From Chromatiales bacterium (GTDB lineage Bacteria; Pseudomonadota; Gammaproteobacteria; UBA6429; Thiohalophilaceae): a stretch of 64,000 nt of DNA. Location of the stretch: positions 141,848-205,847 of the forward strand of contig JALTJZ010000011.1 in the NCBI GenBank assembly GCA_027076325.1. Reading direction: 5' to 3'. This document shows positions 1-8,934 of the stretch, piece after piece (the stretch's first letter is position 1; each line of letters opens with the position of its first letter). A program made the translations under genes and the position numbers. The notes under the pieces were generated by a model. It was not told where the DNA came from. It did no database searches and worked only from the letters and a program-made list of their open reading frames with translations.

Positions 1-2
1 TA

Positions 3-686
3 CTAAGATTTAGAAAACCACTCAAGCGCATCCTCAGATACAAGATGGATAAACCCACGTGATAATCGAACACATTGTTTATGCTCCAGCTCCTTAAGGA
101 TTCGACTAACCATTTCACGCGTGGTTCCAAGTTCATGTGCAAGTTTAGAGTGAGTGATTTTTAGTGCCGCACCTGAACTATTTTTAAATAACAGCCCAAG
201 TAAACATGCCAGACGAAGTTCTAGCCGATGAAAAGTTACATCTGACACAAGTTGTACAACGTCACCCAGCCGCTGAGTTAGAACTTTAAGTAAATATCGT
301 CGGAAGGCTTTTGATTCATCAATCGCATTTTCAAATTCATATTTACTTAGTGACAACCCAAGCAGATCGGTTTCAGCTATTGCCACAGCCGGAAAACCTC
401 CGCCATCCATTAAACATTGCAGACTCAGAACGCAAAGCTCACCTGGGGTAACACGATAAAGTGTAATTTCGCGCCCACCAGGTGAATGTTTGTAAACACG
501 CACAACACCTTCGAGCAACCACATAAAATTTCGGCATTGCTCTGTTTCCCTGAATATACAGGTTCCCGCTGGAATATGTTTTTCCTCAGCCGATTGAAAA
601 ACTGTTAACCAATCCGAGTCAGGCTTATTTAAAATATCCATATACTGGCAAGACAAGGTTTCGTAAAGCTCACTGCTTTTCATCAT
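3..686 (-). CDS. Crp/Fnr family transcriptional regulator
   Basis: A 227-residue Crp/Fnr-type regulator. An N-terminal cyclic-nucleotide-binding-like beta-roll (about residues 20-125, with GELCVLSL near the middle) is followed by the long dimerisation helix and a C-terminal winged helix (about 150-220). The recognition helix reads TTREMVSRILKELE, matching the HTH_Crp pattern. The clustered N-terminal cysteines of a 4Fe-4S FNR are not seen, so it is probably not an FNR oxygen sensor; its ligand is unknown. It is divergent from a multicopper oxidase gene, and the shared spacer holds a GTGAC/GTCAC palindrome that it may bind. The stop codon lies at the window edge, so the gene is complete. Confidence 0.9.
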   Translation of the reverse strand: MMKSSELYETLSCQYMDILNKPDSDWLTVFQSAEEKHIPAGTCIFRETEQCRNFMWLLEGVVRVYKHSPGGREITLYRVTPGELCVLSLQCLMDGGGFPAVAIAETDLLGLSLSKYEFENAIDESKAFRRYLLKVLTQRLGDVVQLVSDVTFHRLELRLACLLGLLFKNSSGAALKITHSKLAHELGTTREMVSRILKELEHKQCVRLSRGFIHLVSEDALEWFSKS

Positions 687-740
687 TAAACACCTGTTTC
701 AATTTGACTGTTAATGTAAAAGAGGAAAACAGGGAAATAA

Positions 741-754
741 GTGACCGCTGTCAC
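741..754. promoter_or_regulatory. Candidate Crp/Fnr-type operator
   Basis: Perfect inverted repeat GTGAC-CGCT-GTCAC in the 307-bp spacer between the divergent regulator and the multicopper oxidase gene. It has the size and dyad geometry of Crp/Fnr-family operators. Autoregulation by the adjacent regulator is inferred. Nothing else recognisable was seen in the rest of this spacer (687-993). Confidence 0.5.
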
Positions 755-993
755 AACTACAACTTCCAGTATATAAAATATAGGCGGCCTGACTTAGCAA
801 CGTTAACATAGCCAAGAACATTGCAAACCATAGCCGAAACTCAAATATAACTCGTACCAGCTAAAAGTTCTGTATCAAAAGTAACACACAAAAAGTACAT
901 ACTTTTAACCACGCCCTTATTATCTTAGCCCTTCACAATCGCACCCGCCTGGTTATGGCTGCGTCTGAATAAAAATAAATAAGGAGGTTGAAT

Positions 994-2275
994 ATGTCTG
1001 TTTCCCGAAGAAAATTTCTTAAAACATTAAGTGCAACTGCACCTGCACTATTACTTACCAAACCTGGCCTGGCTGCTCGTAGCATGGGTGGTGTCGGTGG
1101 TGGTAGCAGTATCAGTGCACCATTGTTTGAATTACCACTGAACATCCCACCCGTGGCTCAACCGGTTGGAACCGATTCTGTGGGGCGCCCTGTTTATGAG
1201 ATAACCGAACAAAATGCATCCATCGAAATCATTCCCGGCTTTCAAACGAATATTCTTGGTTTCAATGGGATGACACCCGGCCCGACCATCAAGGTGGATT
1301 CCAATCAGGAAATTATTGTGCGCCAAATCAATAATACTAACGTACAAACTACCACGCATTTGCATGGCGGCCATATGCCAGCCGGTAATGACGGCCACCC
1401 GCTGGACTTTGTTGATCCCGGCACGTCTAAAGATTATCTGTACACCAACAAGCAGCAACCGGCCACGTTATGGTATCACGATCATACCAATGACTTAACC
1501 GGCGACCAGGTTTATGCCGGGCTGGCTGGTTTTTATTTAATGGACGATGAGTATGAACGTTCACTTGGGTTGCCTTCGGGCGATAACGAAGTAGCAATAG
1601 TCATTCAGGATCGCACTTTTGCTGCTGATGGTTCGCTTGTTTATAACGATAATATTATAGGTGAATTTGGAGACACTATACTGGTAAATGGAACCCCCTA
1701 TCCTTTCTTTGAAGTGGGCACAGCGCGTTATCGTGTTCGCATTCTTAATGGTTCCAATGCACGTTCCTATAACCTGGTATTAAGCAATGGCGCCAGTTTT
1801 GTACAAATTGGGTCAGACGGGGGGCTACTCGAAGCACCGGTCACACGGGCCAGCCTTAATATTGCGCCCGCAGAACGCCTCGATGTTATTATTGATTTTG
1901 GCAATGCGTCTGTCGGCCAACAAATTATTCTTGAAAATACGGCCGGTTCTGGTGGTACCGCACAGATTATGCGCTTTGATGTCGCACGAATAGAAGACGA
2001 TCCCAGTGTTATCCCACAGGTACTACGCCAAATCGAACGCCTTAACCCGGCCGATGCGGTTCAAACTCGTAGCTGGGTTTTTGGCATGCGCACCGGAAGA
2101 CGCCGGCTGGAAAGATACCTTCAAGGTACCCCCCATGGCAACGGTGCGTGTCATTGGCCGCTTTGATGACTACGTAGGCGATCCCAACGAAATTACCTCG
2201 GCCTACATGATGCACTGCCACATTCTTGAGCATGAAGATCATGCCATGATGACCCAGTTCATTGTTGTGGAGTAA
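994..2275 (+). pseudogene. Multicopper oxidase, disrupted by an internal deletion
   Basis: A CotA/bilirubin-oxidase-like multicopper oxidase. ATG 994 is preferred over the upstream TTG because AAGGAGG sits 6 nt before it. The N-terminus carries a Tat motif (SRRKFLK) and hydrophobic stretch, so the parent protein was periplasmic. The first copper blocks are present (HLHGGH, WYHDHT). The frame holds to about 2088 (TRSWVFGM) and then runs to a stop at 2166. Homology continues in another frame from about 2090 (APEDAGWKDTF) to the C-terminal copper block HCHILEHEDHAMM, stop 2275. Family members normally have roughly 65 residues between these points, including the HPFHxHG copper ligands, which are absent from every frame here. 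This looks like an out-of-frame deletion of about 200 bp. An assembly error is the alternative. Confidence 0.8.
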
Positions 2276-2291
2276 AAAGGTAATAACCTGG

Positions 2292-2309
2292 CACGGGTGA
2301 GCACCCGTG
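2292..2309 (+). terminator. Hairpin after the multicopper oxidase
   Basis: Perfect 8-bp inverted repeat CACGGGTG/CACCCGTG just after the oxidase remnant, followed by only a short T-rich run (TCTTTACT). It is a plausible weak terminator or 3' stabilising hairpin. Confidence 0.45.
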
Positions 2310-2402
2310 TCTTTACTATTTATCAATGTAACAAGGCAAGTAGCCCGAGAAAGCTGTTTCTTTCGGTTGCTTTATTGACTTTTATTCAAGAGGAAATTCA
2401 AT

Positions 2403-4868
2403 ATGCAACAACAATACACTTCCTATAAATTTACAGTCCCGTGGCTGGCATCGGTTCTTGCCAGTTTGTTTATTCTGATGTCGCTACTTCCTGTCACGGC
2501 CAATGCTGTCGTTGGACAGATTGCGGTTAGTCAACAACAGGCCGAAGGCATCCTGCTACGCTTTAAAGCATCGGTAAACAACCAGACTCGGCAACAGGTA
2601 CTGCAAAGTGCTAACTGCTCGGAGGCCAAACGGTTTCGTCTGGTGCAGGGGCTAACACTAGTGAATATCCAGCCCGGGATGTCAAAGAAAAATGCGCTGG
2701 CGCGCTTACGTGGTAATAGCCAGGTACTTTACGCCGAACCAAACTACATTGTAACAGCAGCCGCGACACCCAACGATCCCCGTTTTGCCGAGCTCTATGG
2801 GCTGGACAACAATGGACAAACCGGTGGCACGCCCGATGCCGATATCGATGCACCGGAAGCCTGGGATTCCCAGACCGGCACCGATGTTGTGGTTGCCGTA
2901 ATTGATACCGGGCTGGATTATAACCACGAGGACATCGCGGGCAATGTCTGGAGTAACCCAGGTGAAATCCCCAACAATGGTATTGATGATGATAACAATG
3001 GTTACATCGACGACACCAGAGGCTGGGATTTCGTTAACGGTGATAATGATCCCTTCGATGACAATGATCACGGTACCCATGTATCAGGGACAATTGCGGC
3101 AGTCGGCAATAATGGCATTGGTGTGGCCGGGGTGAACTGGTCTGCCCGGATCATGCCATTAAAGTTTCTCAGCGCACGCGGCTCAGGCAGTACCGCCGAT
3201 GCTATCAGTGCCCTTGATTATGCGGTAATGATGGGGGCACGTATCTCCAACAACAGTTGGGGTGGTGGCGCTTTTAGCCAGGCGCTATTTGACTCAATAG
3301 CCGCAGCACAAACCGCAGGCCACCTGTTTGTTGCCGCAGCAGGTAACAGTAGTGTAAACACCGACACCTCGCCCAGCTACCCGGCCAGTTATGACCTGGA
3401 TAATATTGTTTCTGTTGCCGCAACTGACGACAACGATGCCCTTGCCAGTTTCTCAAACTTTGGTGCGCTAAGCGTTGATCTTGGTGCGCCCGGGGTTAGC
3501 ATTCTTAGCACGACACCGGCCAACACCTATTCCAGTTTCAGCGGTACGTCAATGGCCTCACCGCATGTCGCGGGTGTAGCAGCATTGGTACTGGCAGCAG
3601 ATCCATCGCTTGATCTGGTGGGGCTCAAGGCCGTGCTGATGGACAGCGTGGATGCCATTAGCGCACTGGCTGGCATTACCGTCACCGGCGGTCGTCTTAA
3701 TGCGGCCAATGCGGTTGCTGGTCTGGTGCGTGTTGTTGTAACCCCAGCCACAGCCACTATTGCCGCAGGCAATAACCAGCAATACAGCGCAACCGGTGGC
3801 ACTGCACCTTATACATGGCGCGTTTCCGACAGCAACCTCGCAAGTATTGATGCCACCGGTTTGCTTACCGCACTGGCACCAGGGCAGGTCACCATTACGG
3901 CAAACGATGCCACCAATGTCAGCGGCACAGCAGAAGCGACCATTACCACCGTGGTGGTTACGCCGACCAGTGGCTCTCTGCGAGTAAACGACACGCTGCA
4001 ATTTAATGCCGCAGGGGGTGTCGCACCGTACAACTGGAGCAGTTCCGATCCGGCCGTCGCGAGTATCGATGCCGGCACCGGCCTGCTAACTGCCTTAGCG
4101 ATTGGCACCGTTCAGGTAACCGTAACCGATGCCAATGGTTTTTCAGATACCACAGGCAACATCATCGTATCCGATATTGCAATTAGCCCGAACACGGCAC
4201 TGTTAACAGTTGGCGATACACAGCAATTTACCGCAACAGGGGGTAGCCAACCGTATACCTGGAGCAGTGGCAATCTGGCGGTTGCCAGCATTGATGCAAG
4301 CGGGCTGCTAACGGCTACAGGAGCAGGCACGACCCAGGTAACGGTAACCGATGCCAATGGTATTTCAGTCAGCAGTGGTGATGTTACTGTGCGGGACATT
4401 GTGGTGGATCCGCAGACGGCTTCGGTGCTGATTAATGCCAGCCTGCAGTTCAGTGCAACAGGTGGCGCGACACCCTATACCTGGAGTGTCAGTGATACCT
4501 CCGTCGCCGCGATTGATCCAGGCAATGGTCTGTTAACCGGTGTTGCAGCAGGAACGGTCATAGTAACTGCAACCGATGCAGACGGCATTGCCGGTAGCAG
4601 CGGCGTGATTACGGTCAGTGCCGATCACATTATCGAGATTAGCCCCTACACTGCAACAGTGGGGCGCTTTGGTAGCATCCAGTTCACTGCCACCGGTGGC
4701 CCGGAACCGTATACCTGGGGCTTGACGAATCCGGCTGCTGGCAGCATTGATCCACAAACAGGCCTGTTTCGTGCCGGACGTTTTCCAACTACGACAACTG
4801 TAACCGCCACCGATGCCGATGGACACACCGGGGTCTCAGGCACAATCACAATAACGCGTGAGCATTAG
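2403..4868 (+). CDS. Secreted subtilisin-type serine protease with Ig-like repeats
   Basis: An 821-residue S8 peptidase. It has a signal peptide (about residues 14-36), an I9-type propeptide (about 48-120, ending YAEPNYIV), and a catalytic domain with Asp168 (VIDTG), His223 (DHGTHVSG), Asn315 (AAGNS) and Ser383 (GTSMASPHVAG), so the triad and oxyanion residue are intact. From about 440 to the end there are five bacterial Ig-like (Big) repeats of 70-80 residues, each carrying ATGG..PYTW, ASID and TVTDA-type signatures. These probably act as a stalk or binding region. No sortase, autotransporter or other C-terminal sorting signal was recognised. The start has AAGAGGAA upstream. A strong terminator follows, so it is probably monocistronic. 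Confidence 0.93.
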   Translation: MQQQYTSYKFTVPWLASVLASLFILMSLLPVTANAVVGQIAVSQQQAEGILLRFKASVNNQTRQQVLQSANCSEAKRFRLVQGLTLVNIQPGMSKKNALARLRGNSQVLYAEPNYIVTAAATPNDPRFAELYGLDNNGQTGGTPDADIDAPEAWDSQTGTDVVVAVIDTGLDYNHEDIAGNVWSNPGEIPNNGIDDDNNGYIDDTRGWDFVNGDNDPFDDNDHGTHVSGTIAAVGNNGIGVAGVNWSARIMPLKFLSARGSGSTADAISALDYAVMMGARISNNSWGGGAFSQALFDSIAAAQTAGHLFVAAAGNSSVNTDTSPSYPASYDLDNIVSVAATDDNDALASFSNFGALSVDLGAPGVSILSTTPANTYSSFSGTSMASPHVAGVAALVLAADPSLDLVGLKAVLMDSVDAISALAGITVTGGRLNAANAVAGLVRVVVTPATATIAAGNNQQYSATGGTAPYTWRVSDSNLASIDATGLLTALAPGQVTITANDATNVSGTAEATITTVVVTPTSGSLRVNDTLQFNAAGGVAPYNWSSSDPAVASIDAGTGLLTALAIGTVQVTVTDANGFSDTTGNIIVSDIAISPNTALLTVGDTQQFTATGGSQPYTWSSGNLAVASIDASGLLTATGAGTTQVTVTDANGISVSSGDVTVRDIVVDPQTASVLINASLQFSATGGATPYTWSVSDTSVAAIDPGNGLLTGVAAGTVIVTATDADGIAGSSGVITVSADHIIEISPYTATVGRFGSIQFTATGGPEPYTWGLTNPAAGSIDPQTGLFRAGRFPTTTTVTATDADGHTGVSGTITITREH

Positions 4869-4888
4869 ATATAAATTGTAAATTTGGC

Positions 4889-4921
4889 GGGGAGAAAAAT
4901 TCTTTTCTCCCCATTTTTTTT
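4889..4921 (+). terminator. Rho-independent terminator of the subtilase gene
   Basis: 10-bp perfect stem GGGGAGAAAA/TTTTCTCCCC with a 4-nt loop, then A and eight T residues. It lies 20 bp after the protease stop codon. Confidence 0.92.
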
Positions 4922-4983
4922 AATGCCATCTGCATCTTAATATTCCAGCCCCTTCCTGAAGCAACACAACACCATCACTGTTT

Positions 4984-5067
4984 GAGGTTCCCCCACTAAA
5001 ACGGACGAATTAACTACGCTGCTGGACTTCCCACATTTTAAAAGTGTCCGTTTAAATGAGGAGGTTC
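4984..5067. repeat. Possible degenerate mobile-element remnant
   Basis: The spacer after the protease terminator holds an inverted pair AAACGGAC (4999-5006) / GTCCGTTT (5046-5053), flanked by two direct copies of GAGGTTC (4984-4990 and 5061-5067). This resembles the eroded ends of an insertion element, but no transposase sequence is present. It sits at the edge of the efflux island. Confidence 0.25.
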
Positions 5068-5129
5068 AGTGTGACCCCATTGATTTTTTAAAGGTATGGC
5101 TACCTTACGTTTAATTTGATGACGATAAG

Positions 5130-8100
5130 TTAACGGAATAACCGTGAGTTTTTTATATCGTCAATGACAACAAATAAACATGGAATTAAAAATAGTACAT
5201 AAACAGTTGAACTCATCATGCCGCCGACAGTGGGGACTGCAATGGGACGGGTGATATCCATGCCAGAACCCGTGGCAAGAAGAATAGGAACTAGCCCTAA
5301 TACAGTGGTGGCTACAGTCATTAACTTAGGGCGTAACCGTAAGACCGAGCCTTCGATAATGGTATCAATATAGCTTTGATTCGGCGGCTGCTTGTGAAGA
5401 GCTTCTTTTATAAACTCAACCATTAAAATGCCCGTTTGAATCGCTACGGCAAGCACTGCAATGTAGCCAATTAATACGGCGGTAGTCATTGCGGTGCCTT
5501 GGAGCCACTGAAGTATAACGCCACCTATTAATGCAAAGGGGGCGGATAATAAAATCATAAAACTCAGCGGTACTGACTTGAACACGCGCATTAGAAGCGC
5601 GAACATAATCAGTAGAGTGATAGGAATGATCCACTGTAAGCGCGTTTTTGCGGCTTGCGCATAGTGATAATTACCCGTCCATTCAATCTGATATCCTGTT
5701 GGCAATGTTAGCTGTTCATCTAAATAGAGTTTAGCTTTACTAACATAGTCCAACGCGGTAACCCCACTTAGATTAATATAAATATAGGCCGCGAATTTAC
5801 CATTGTCTGTACGAATCATTTCGGGCATTTTTTTTACCTCGACGTTTGCTATTTCAGCGAGGGCAACACTTTTTCCAGTAGCCGTGATGACGGGGGCATG
5901 TTGTAGTTTTTCTAAAGTATCAATGTATTCAGGTGAGTACTGCATGCTTAAGGCAACGGTAGTGTTATCGCGTTGAGGTATGTGCATAATGTTATCGCCA
6001 CCTATACCAAAGCGAGTGGTTAGCATTGTCTCTTCGAGCAGTACGTTTTTGTCTGCCATTTTATCTAAATAATTTTCTACGTTAATGTAGTAACCTTGTG
6101 AAATACGTTCAGCAATAACAGAATCAGTACCTTCAAATTCTCTTAATAAGATTTCAATCTGTTGTGCTACTTTTTCAATTTCAACAAGGTTTTCCCCACG
6201 TACCTTTATACCAACAGGGCTTTGTATGCCGGTATCCTGCATCATGATGCGCCCTGCAATGGGTTGCGTCCAGCTGTTTACAAACCCCATAATTTTTAAC
6301 GATGCATTCATTTCGTCAACGAGCATTTTCTTGTTTATACCTTCGCGCCATTGCGATTTAGGTTTTAGCAATATGGTTGTTTCGATCATAGTTACAGGTG
6401 CAGGATCCGTTGATGTATCAGCACGGCCTAATTTCCCGAATACGCGTTTTACTTCAGGGAAGGATTTTATTTTTTTATCTATTTTTTGCAAAATCCATCC
6501 TGCCTCACGCATGGGTATGCCGGGTAGAGTGGTGGGCATATACAAAATAGAACCTTCTTCAAGCTCAGGCATGTAATCTTTAGGGAATTGATTCATCAAA
6601 AAAACTGACGCAATTAGTAACACCACACTGCTACTTAAAAACAAATAACGATGACGAAGCGTGCTGCGTAGCATGCACTTGTAATAGTGTACTAAGATAG
6701 ATTTGTTTCTTATTGTGTTGTTGGGTAGAGGTTTGTTAAATATCGGTTTATTGAATATCCAAAGCACAATAATAGGAAGTAAAAATAGAGTCAGTAAAGT
6801 AGAAAACCCCATTGCGAATGTTTTACTGTAAACCAAAGGATCAAATAAGCGGGCTTCACGCAGCTCTAAATAAAACAGCGGAATGAACGATGCTAAAATA
6901 ATTAACAAAGAAAACAGTAGAGGTCGCATCATGCGTGAAATTGAATTAATGATGATTTCATGACGTTGGTTACGATTTGCCATAGGGTGTTTGGCCAATT
7001 CACTTTTTGCGTTTTCAATGATCACTATAGTCGCATCAGCCATTTCGCCCATTGCTATGGCGAGTCCCGCTAAAGATAATAAATTTATAGTTTGACCGAA
7101 AAAAGTGAGCGATATAAGTGTGTACAAACAACCCAGTAATATAATGAGTACAGGTGCAACACTGGCACGGCCATGGCGTAAAGCCCAAAAAATCACGAGC
7201 ACAACGACCAGTAACTCATAAACTAAAGCGCTGGAAAAGTTTTTTAAGGTTTGCCAAATTAGCGTTGAGCGATCATAAGTGGTGATGATTTCAATGTTTT
7301 TAGGGAGCCGTGTTTTAAGTTGTTGCAGGCTTTGTTGAAGCTGTCGGCTTACGTTAAGAACGTTTTGTGACTGTTCCATTATCACTATGCCGCCCACAAC
7401 TTCGCCTTCTCCATTGAGGTCCGCTATACCTCGGCGGAGATCATAATTAATTTGAAAGTAGCCAAGGTCTTTAAGGCGAATAGGATTGAAAAGTTTATCG
7501 CGTGCAACAATCAGCTGTTCAAGCTGATCTAAATTATCTGTGTTCACCGTCGCACGTAAATTATAATCTCGATTGGTTAGTTCGAGTGTGCGCCCACCCA
7601 CTTGTTCAAAGGCAGGTTTTAGCGCACTGATAATTTGAGCTAGCGTGATGCCGTGTTGCTGCATTAAAGGAGGAAATAATTTTAATTCGACTTGCTGAGT
7701 TAAACCACCTACCGAAGCGACTTCGGCAATGCCTTTGACTTGTTGTAAAGCGGGTTTTATCTGTTTTTCATTTATTAGTCGTAACTCACGTAAATCGCGA
7801 GTTTGGCTATGGTCGAGAAGGGCGTATTGAAAAATCCAACCCATGCTGCTTGCATTAGGGCCTAGCGTAATTTTTGCATCGGCAGGAAGTTGAGAACGTA
7901 GCTTGTTAAGTTGTTGTTTGACTTGTTTTTTAATTGAGTTGCGGTTTTTTTCGTCTTCAAAAATAATATAAATAAAAGCATAACCAAACTGAGCCGTTGC
8001 CCTGACACTTTGAATTTTAGGGCGACCTAACAATTCCTGCATTAGTGGACGCACAATGTTTTTTTCTATTTGTTCTGGGCTGCGCTGCCATTTTGCATAA

Positions 8101-8246
8101 ATCACTATTTGAGAGTCTGCTGTGTCAGGCAAGGCATCGAGTGGGGAATATTGAAGTGCAAACAGACTATATAAAGTGCTTAAGACTAAAATAGTGATAA
8201 TAATAAATCGCTGTTCAATAATATTTTTAATGATGGTGGTGAGCAT
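5130..8246 (-). CDS. CusA/CzcA-family RND heavy-metal efflux pump
   Basis: About 1,038 residues, the usual length for an inner-membrane RND metal exporter. It shows the CusA-like N-terminus (SPLDALPDTAD), the TM4 proton-relay signature GEMADATIVIIENAK with its Asp, two periplasmic porter halves, and methionines at positions resembling the copper/silver pumps (PVTMIET, RIMMQDTG). Specificity for Cu+/Ag+ is therefore possible but not proven. ATG 8246 (MLTTIIKN) is preferred to an in-frame GTG at 8258; the gene overlaps the upstream adaptor gene by about 20 bp. It is the last gene of the porin-propeller-adaptor-pump operon. No TolC/CzcC-type outer-membrane factor is encoded alongside. Confidence 0.9.
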   Translation of the reverse strand: MLTTIIKNIIEQRFIIITILVLSTLYSLFALQYSPLDALPDTADSQIVIYAKWQRSPEQIEKNIVRPLMQELLGRPKIQSVRATAQFGYAFIYIIFEDEKNRNSIKKQVKQQLNKLRSQLPADAKITLGPNASSMGWIFQYALLDHSQTRDLRELRLINEKQIKPALQQVKGIAEVASVGGLTQQVELKLFPPLMQQHGITLAQIISALKPAFEQVGGRTLELTNRDYNLRATVNTDNLDQLEQLIVARDKLFNPIRLKDLGYFQINYDLRRGIADLNGEGEVVGGIVIMEQSQNVLNVSRQLQQSLQQLKTRLPKNIEIITTYDRSTLIWQTLKNFSSALVYELLVVVLVIFWALRHGRASVAPVLIILLGCLYTLISLTFFGQTINLLSLAGLAIAMGEMADATIVIIENAKSELAKHPMANRNQRHEIIINSISRMMRPLLFSLLIILASFIPLFYLELREARLFDPLVYSKTFAMGFSTLLTLFLLPIIVLWIFNKPIFNKPLPNNTIRNKSILVHYYKCMLRSTLRHRYLFLSSSVVLLIASVFLMNQFPKDYMPELEEGSILYMPTTLPGIPMREAGWILQKIDKKIKSFPEVKRVFGKLGRADTSTDPAPVTMIETTILLKPKSQWREGINKKMLVDEMNASLKIMGFVNSWTQPIAGRIMMQDTGIQSPVGIKVRGENLVEIEKVAQQIEILLREFEGTDSVIAERISQGYYINVENYLDKMADKNVLLEETMLTTRFGIGGDNIMHIPQRDNTTVALSMQYSPEYIDTLEKLQHAPVITATGKSVALAEIANVEVKKMPEMIRTDNGKFAAYIYINLSGVTALDYVSKAKLYLDEQLTLPTGYQIEWTGNYHYAQAAKTRLQWIIPITLLIMFALLMRVFKSVPLSFMILLSAPFALIGGVILQWLQGTAMTTAVLIGYIAVLAVAIQTGILMVEFIKEALHKQPPNQSYIDTIIEGSVLRLRPKLMTVATTVLGLVPILLATGSGMDITRPIAVPTVGGMMSSTVYVLFLIPCLFVVIDDIKNSRLFR

Positions 8247-8934
8247 GAGGCATATCACTATTATTTGAGGTATTGTTGGATTTTAACTTGTATTCGGCAT
8301 CAATAAAAAAACTACCAAAAGTAGCAACTTGCTCACCTAAATTGAGGCCACTTAAAACTTCAGTGTACAACTCACCTTTTAAGCCTGTTTTAATGGAACG
8401 AGGAGTGTAATTTTTCTTATTATCTTTTACATAAACAATTTGTTGTCCTCCTTCTTGAATAATCGCTTCTTTAGGAATAGCTAAATAGCGTCCGCGTTGA
8501 ATGAGTATTTCCATTACAAAATAAGATGATCGTTTTGTTGCTGCGGTTGCTAATCGCGCCTTAATTTTTCGGCAGTTTTGTTTGCTATGTTTTAATTTAT
8601 GAATACGTGCCTGATAAATCGACGATTTTGCATCGGGAGGAAAAGCACGTACGCGTTGGTTTATTTTTATCAGAGCAGAATTGGAGTTACATAGTGTTGC
8701 GTTTAGGTATTGTTTTGTTGAATCAAGCTTAGCGGCTATTCGTAACCAAGTTTGTAAATTTTGAGGAGCGGCAGTAACAAGCGTTAAATTTAAATCATCT
8801 GCTTGCGTTTGGTTTACTTCTGTTCCCGTATAACTTGGGCGAGTGTGGTCTCGAATGCCAGCAGAGGAAAGGGGGTTGAGAACCCCCATCCCTGTTAGCA
8901 ATGCAATGTAGCTAATGAAATATTTTAATTGCAT
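8227..8934 (-). CDS. Short RND periplasmic adaptor (CusB-like C-terminal part)
   Basis: A 235-residue protein with an N-terminal signal-like segment. Residues about 150-220 match the beta-barrel/membrane-proximal part of CusB-type adaptors (AIPKEAIIQEGG, VYVKDN, LSGLNLGEQVATFGSFFIDAEYKL). The lipoyl and long helical-hairpin regions of ordinary 350-450-residue adaptors are missing. The protein ends in a histidine tail (MPHAHHHH) that could bind metal. The start ATG directly follows the stop of the beta-propeller gene, and the end overlaps the pump gene, so translation is likely coupled. It may be a genuinely short adaptor family or a 5'-truncated gene; the clean start position favours the former. 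Confidence 0.75.
   Translation of the reverse strand: MQLKYFISYIALLTGMGVLNPLSSAGIRDHTRPSYTGTEVNQTQADDLNLTLVTAAPQNLQTWLRIAAKLDSTKQYLNATLCNSNSALIKINQRVRAFPPDAKSSIYQARIHKLKHSKQNCRKIKARLATAATKRSSYFVMEILIQRGRYLAIPKEAIIQEGGQQIVYVKDNKKNYTPRSIKTGLKGELYTEVLSGLNLGEQVATFGSFFIDAEYKLKSNNTSNNSDMPHAHHHH

Noticed and set aside
3558..4001. Long antisense open frames across the subtilase repeats
   Set aside because: They are compositional shadows of the repeat-rich coding strand and show no family signatures.
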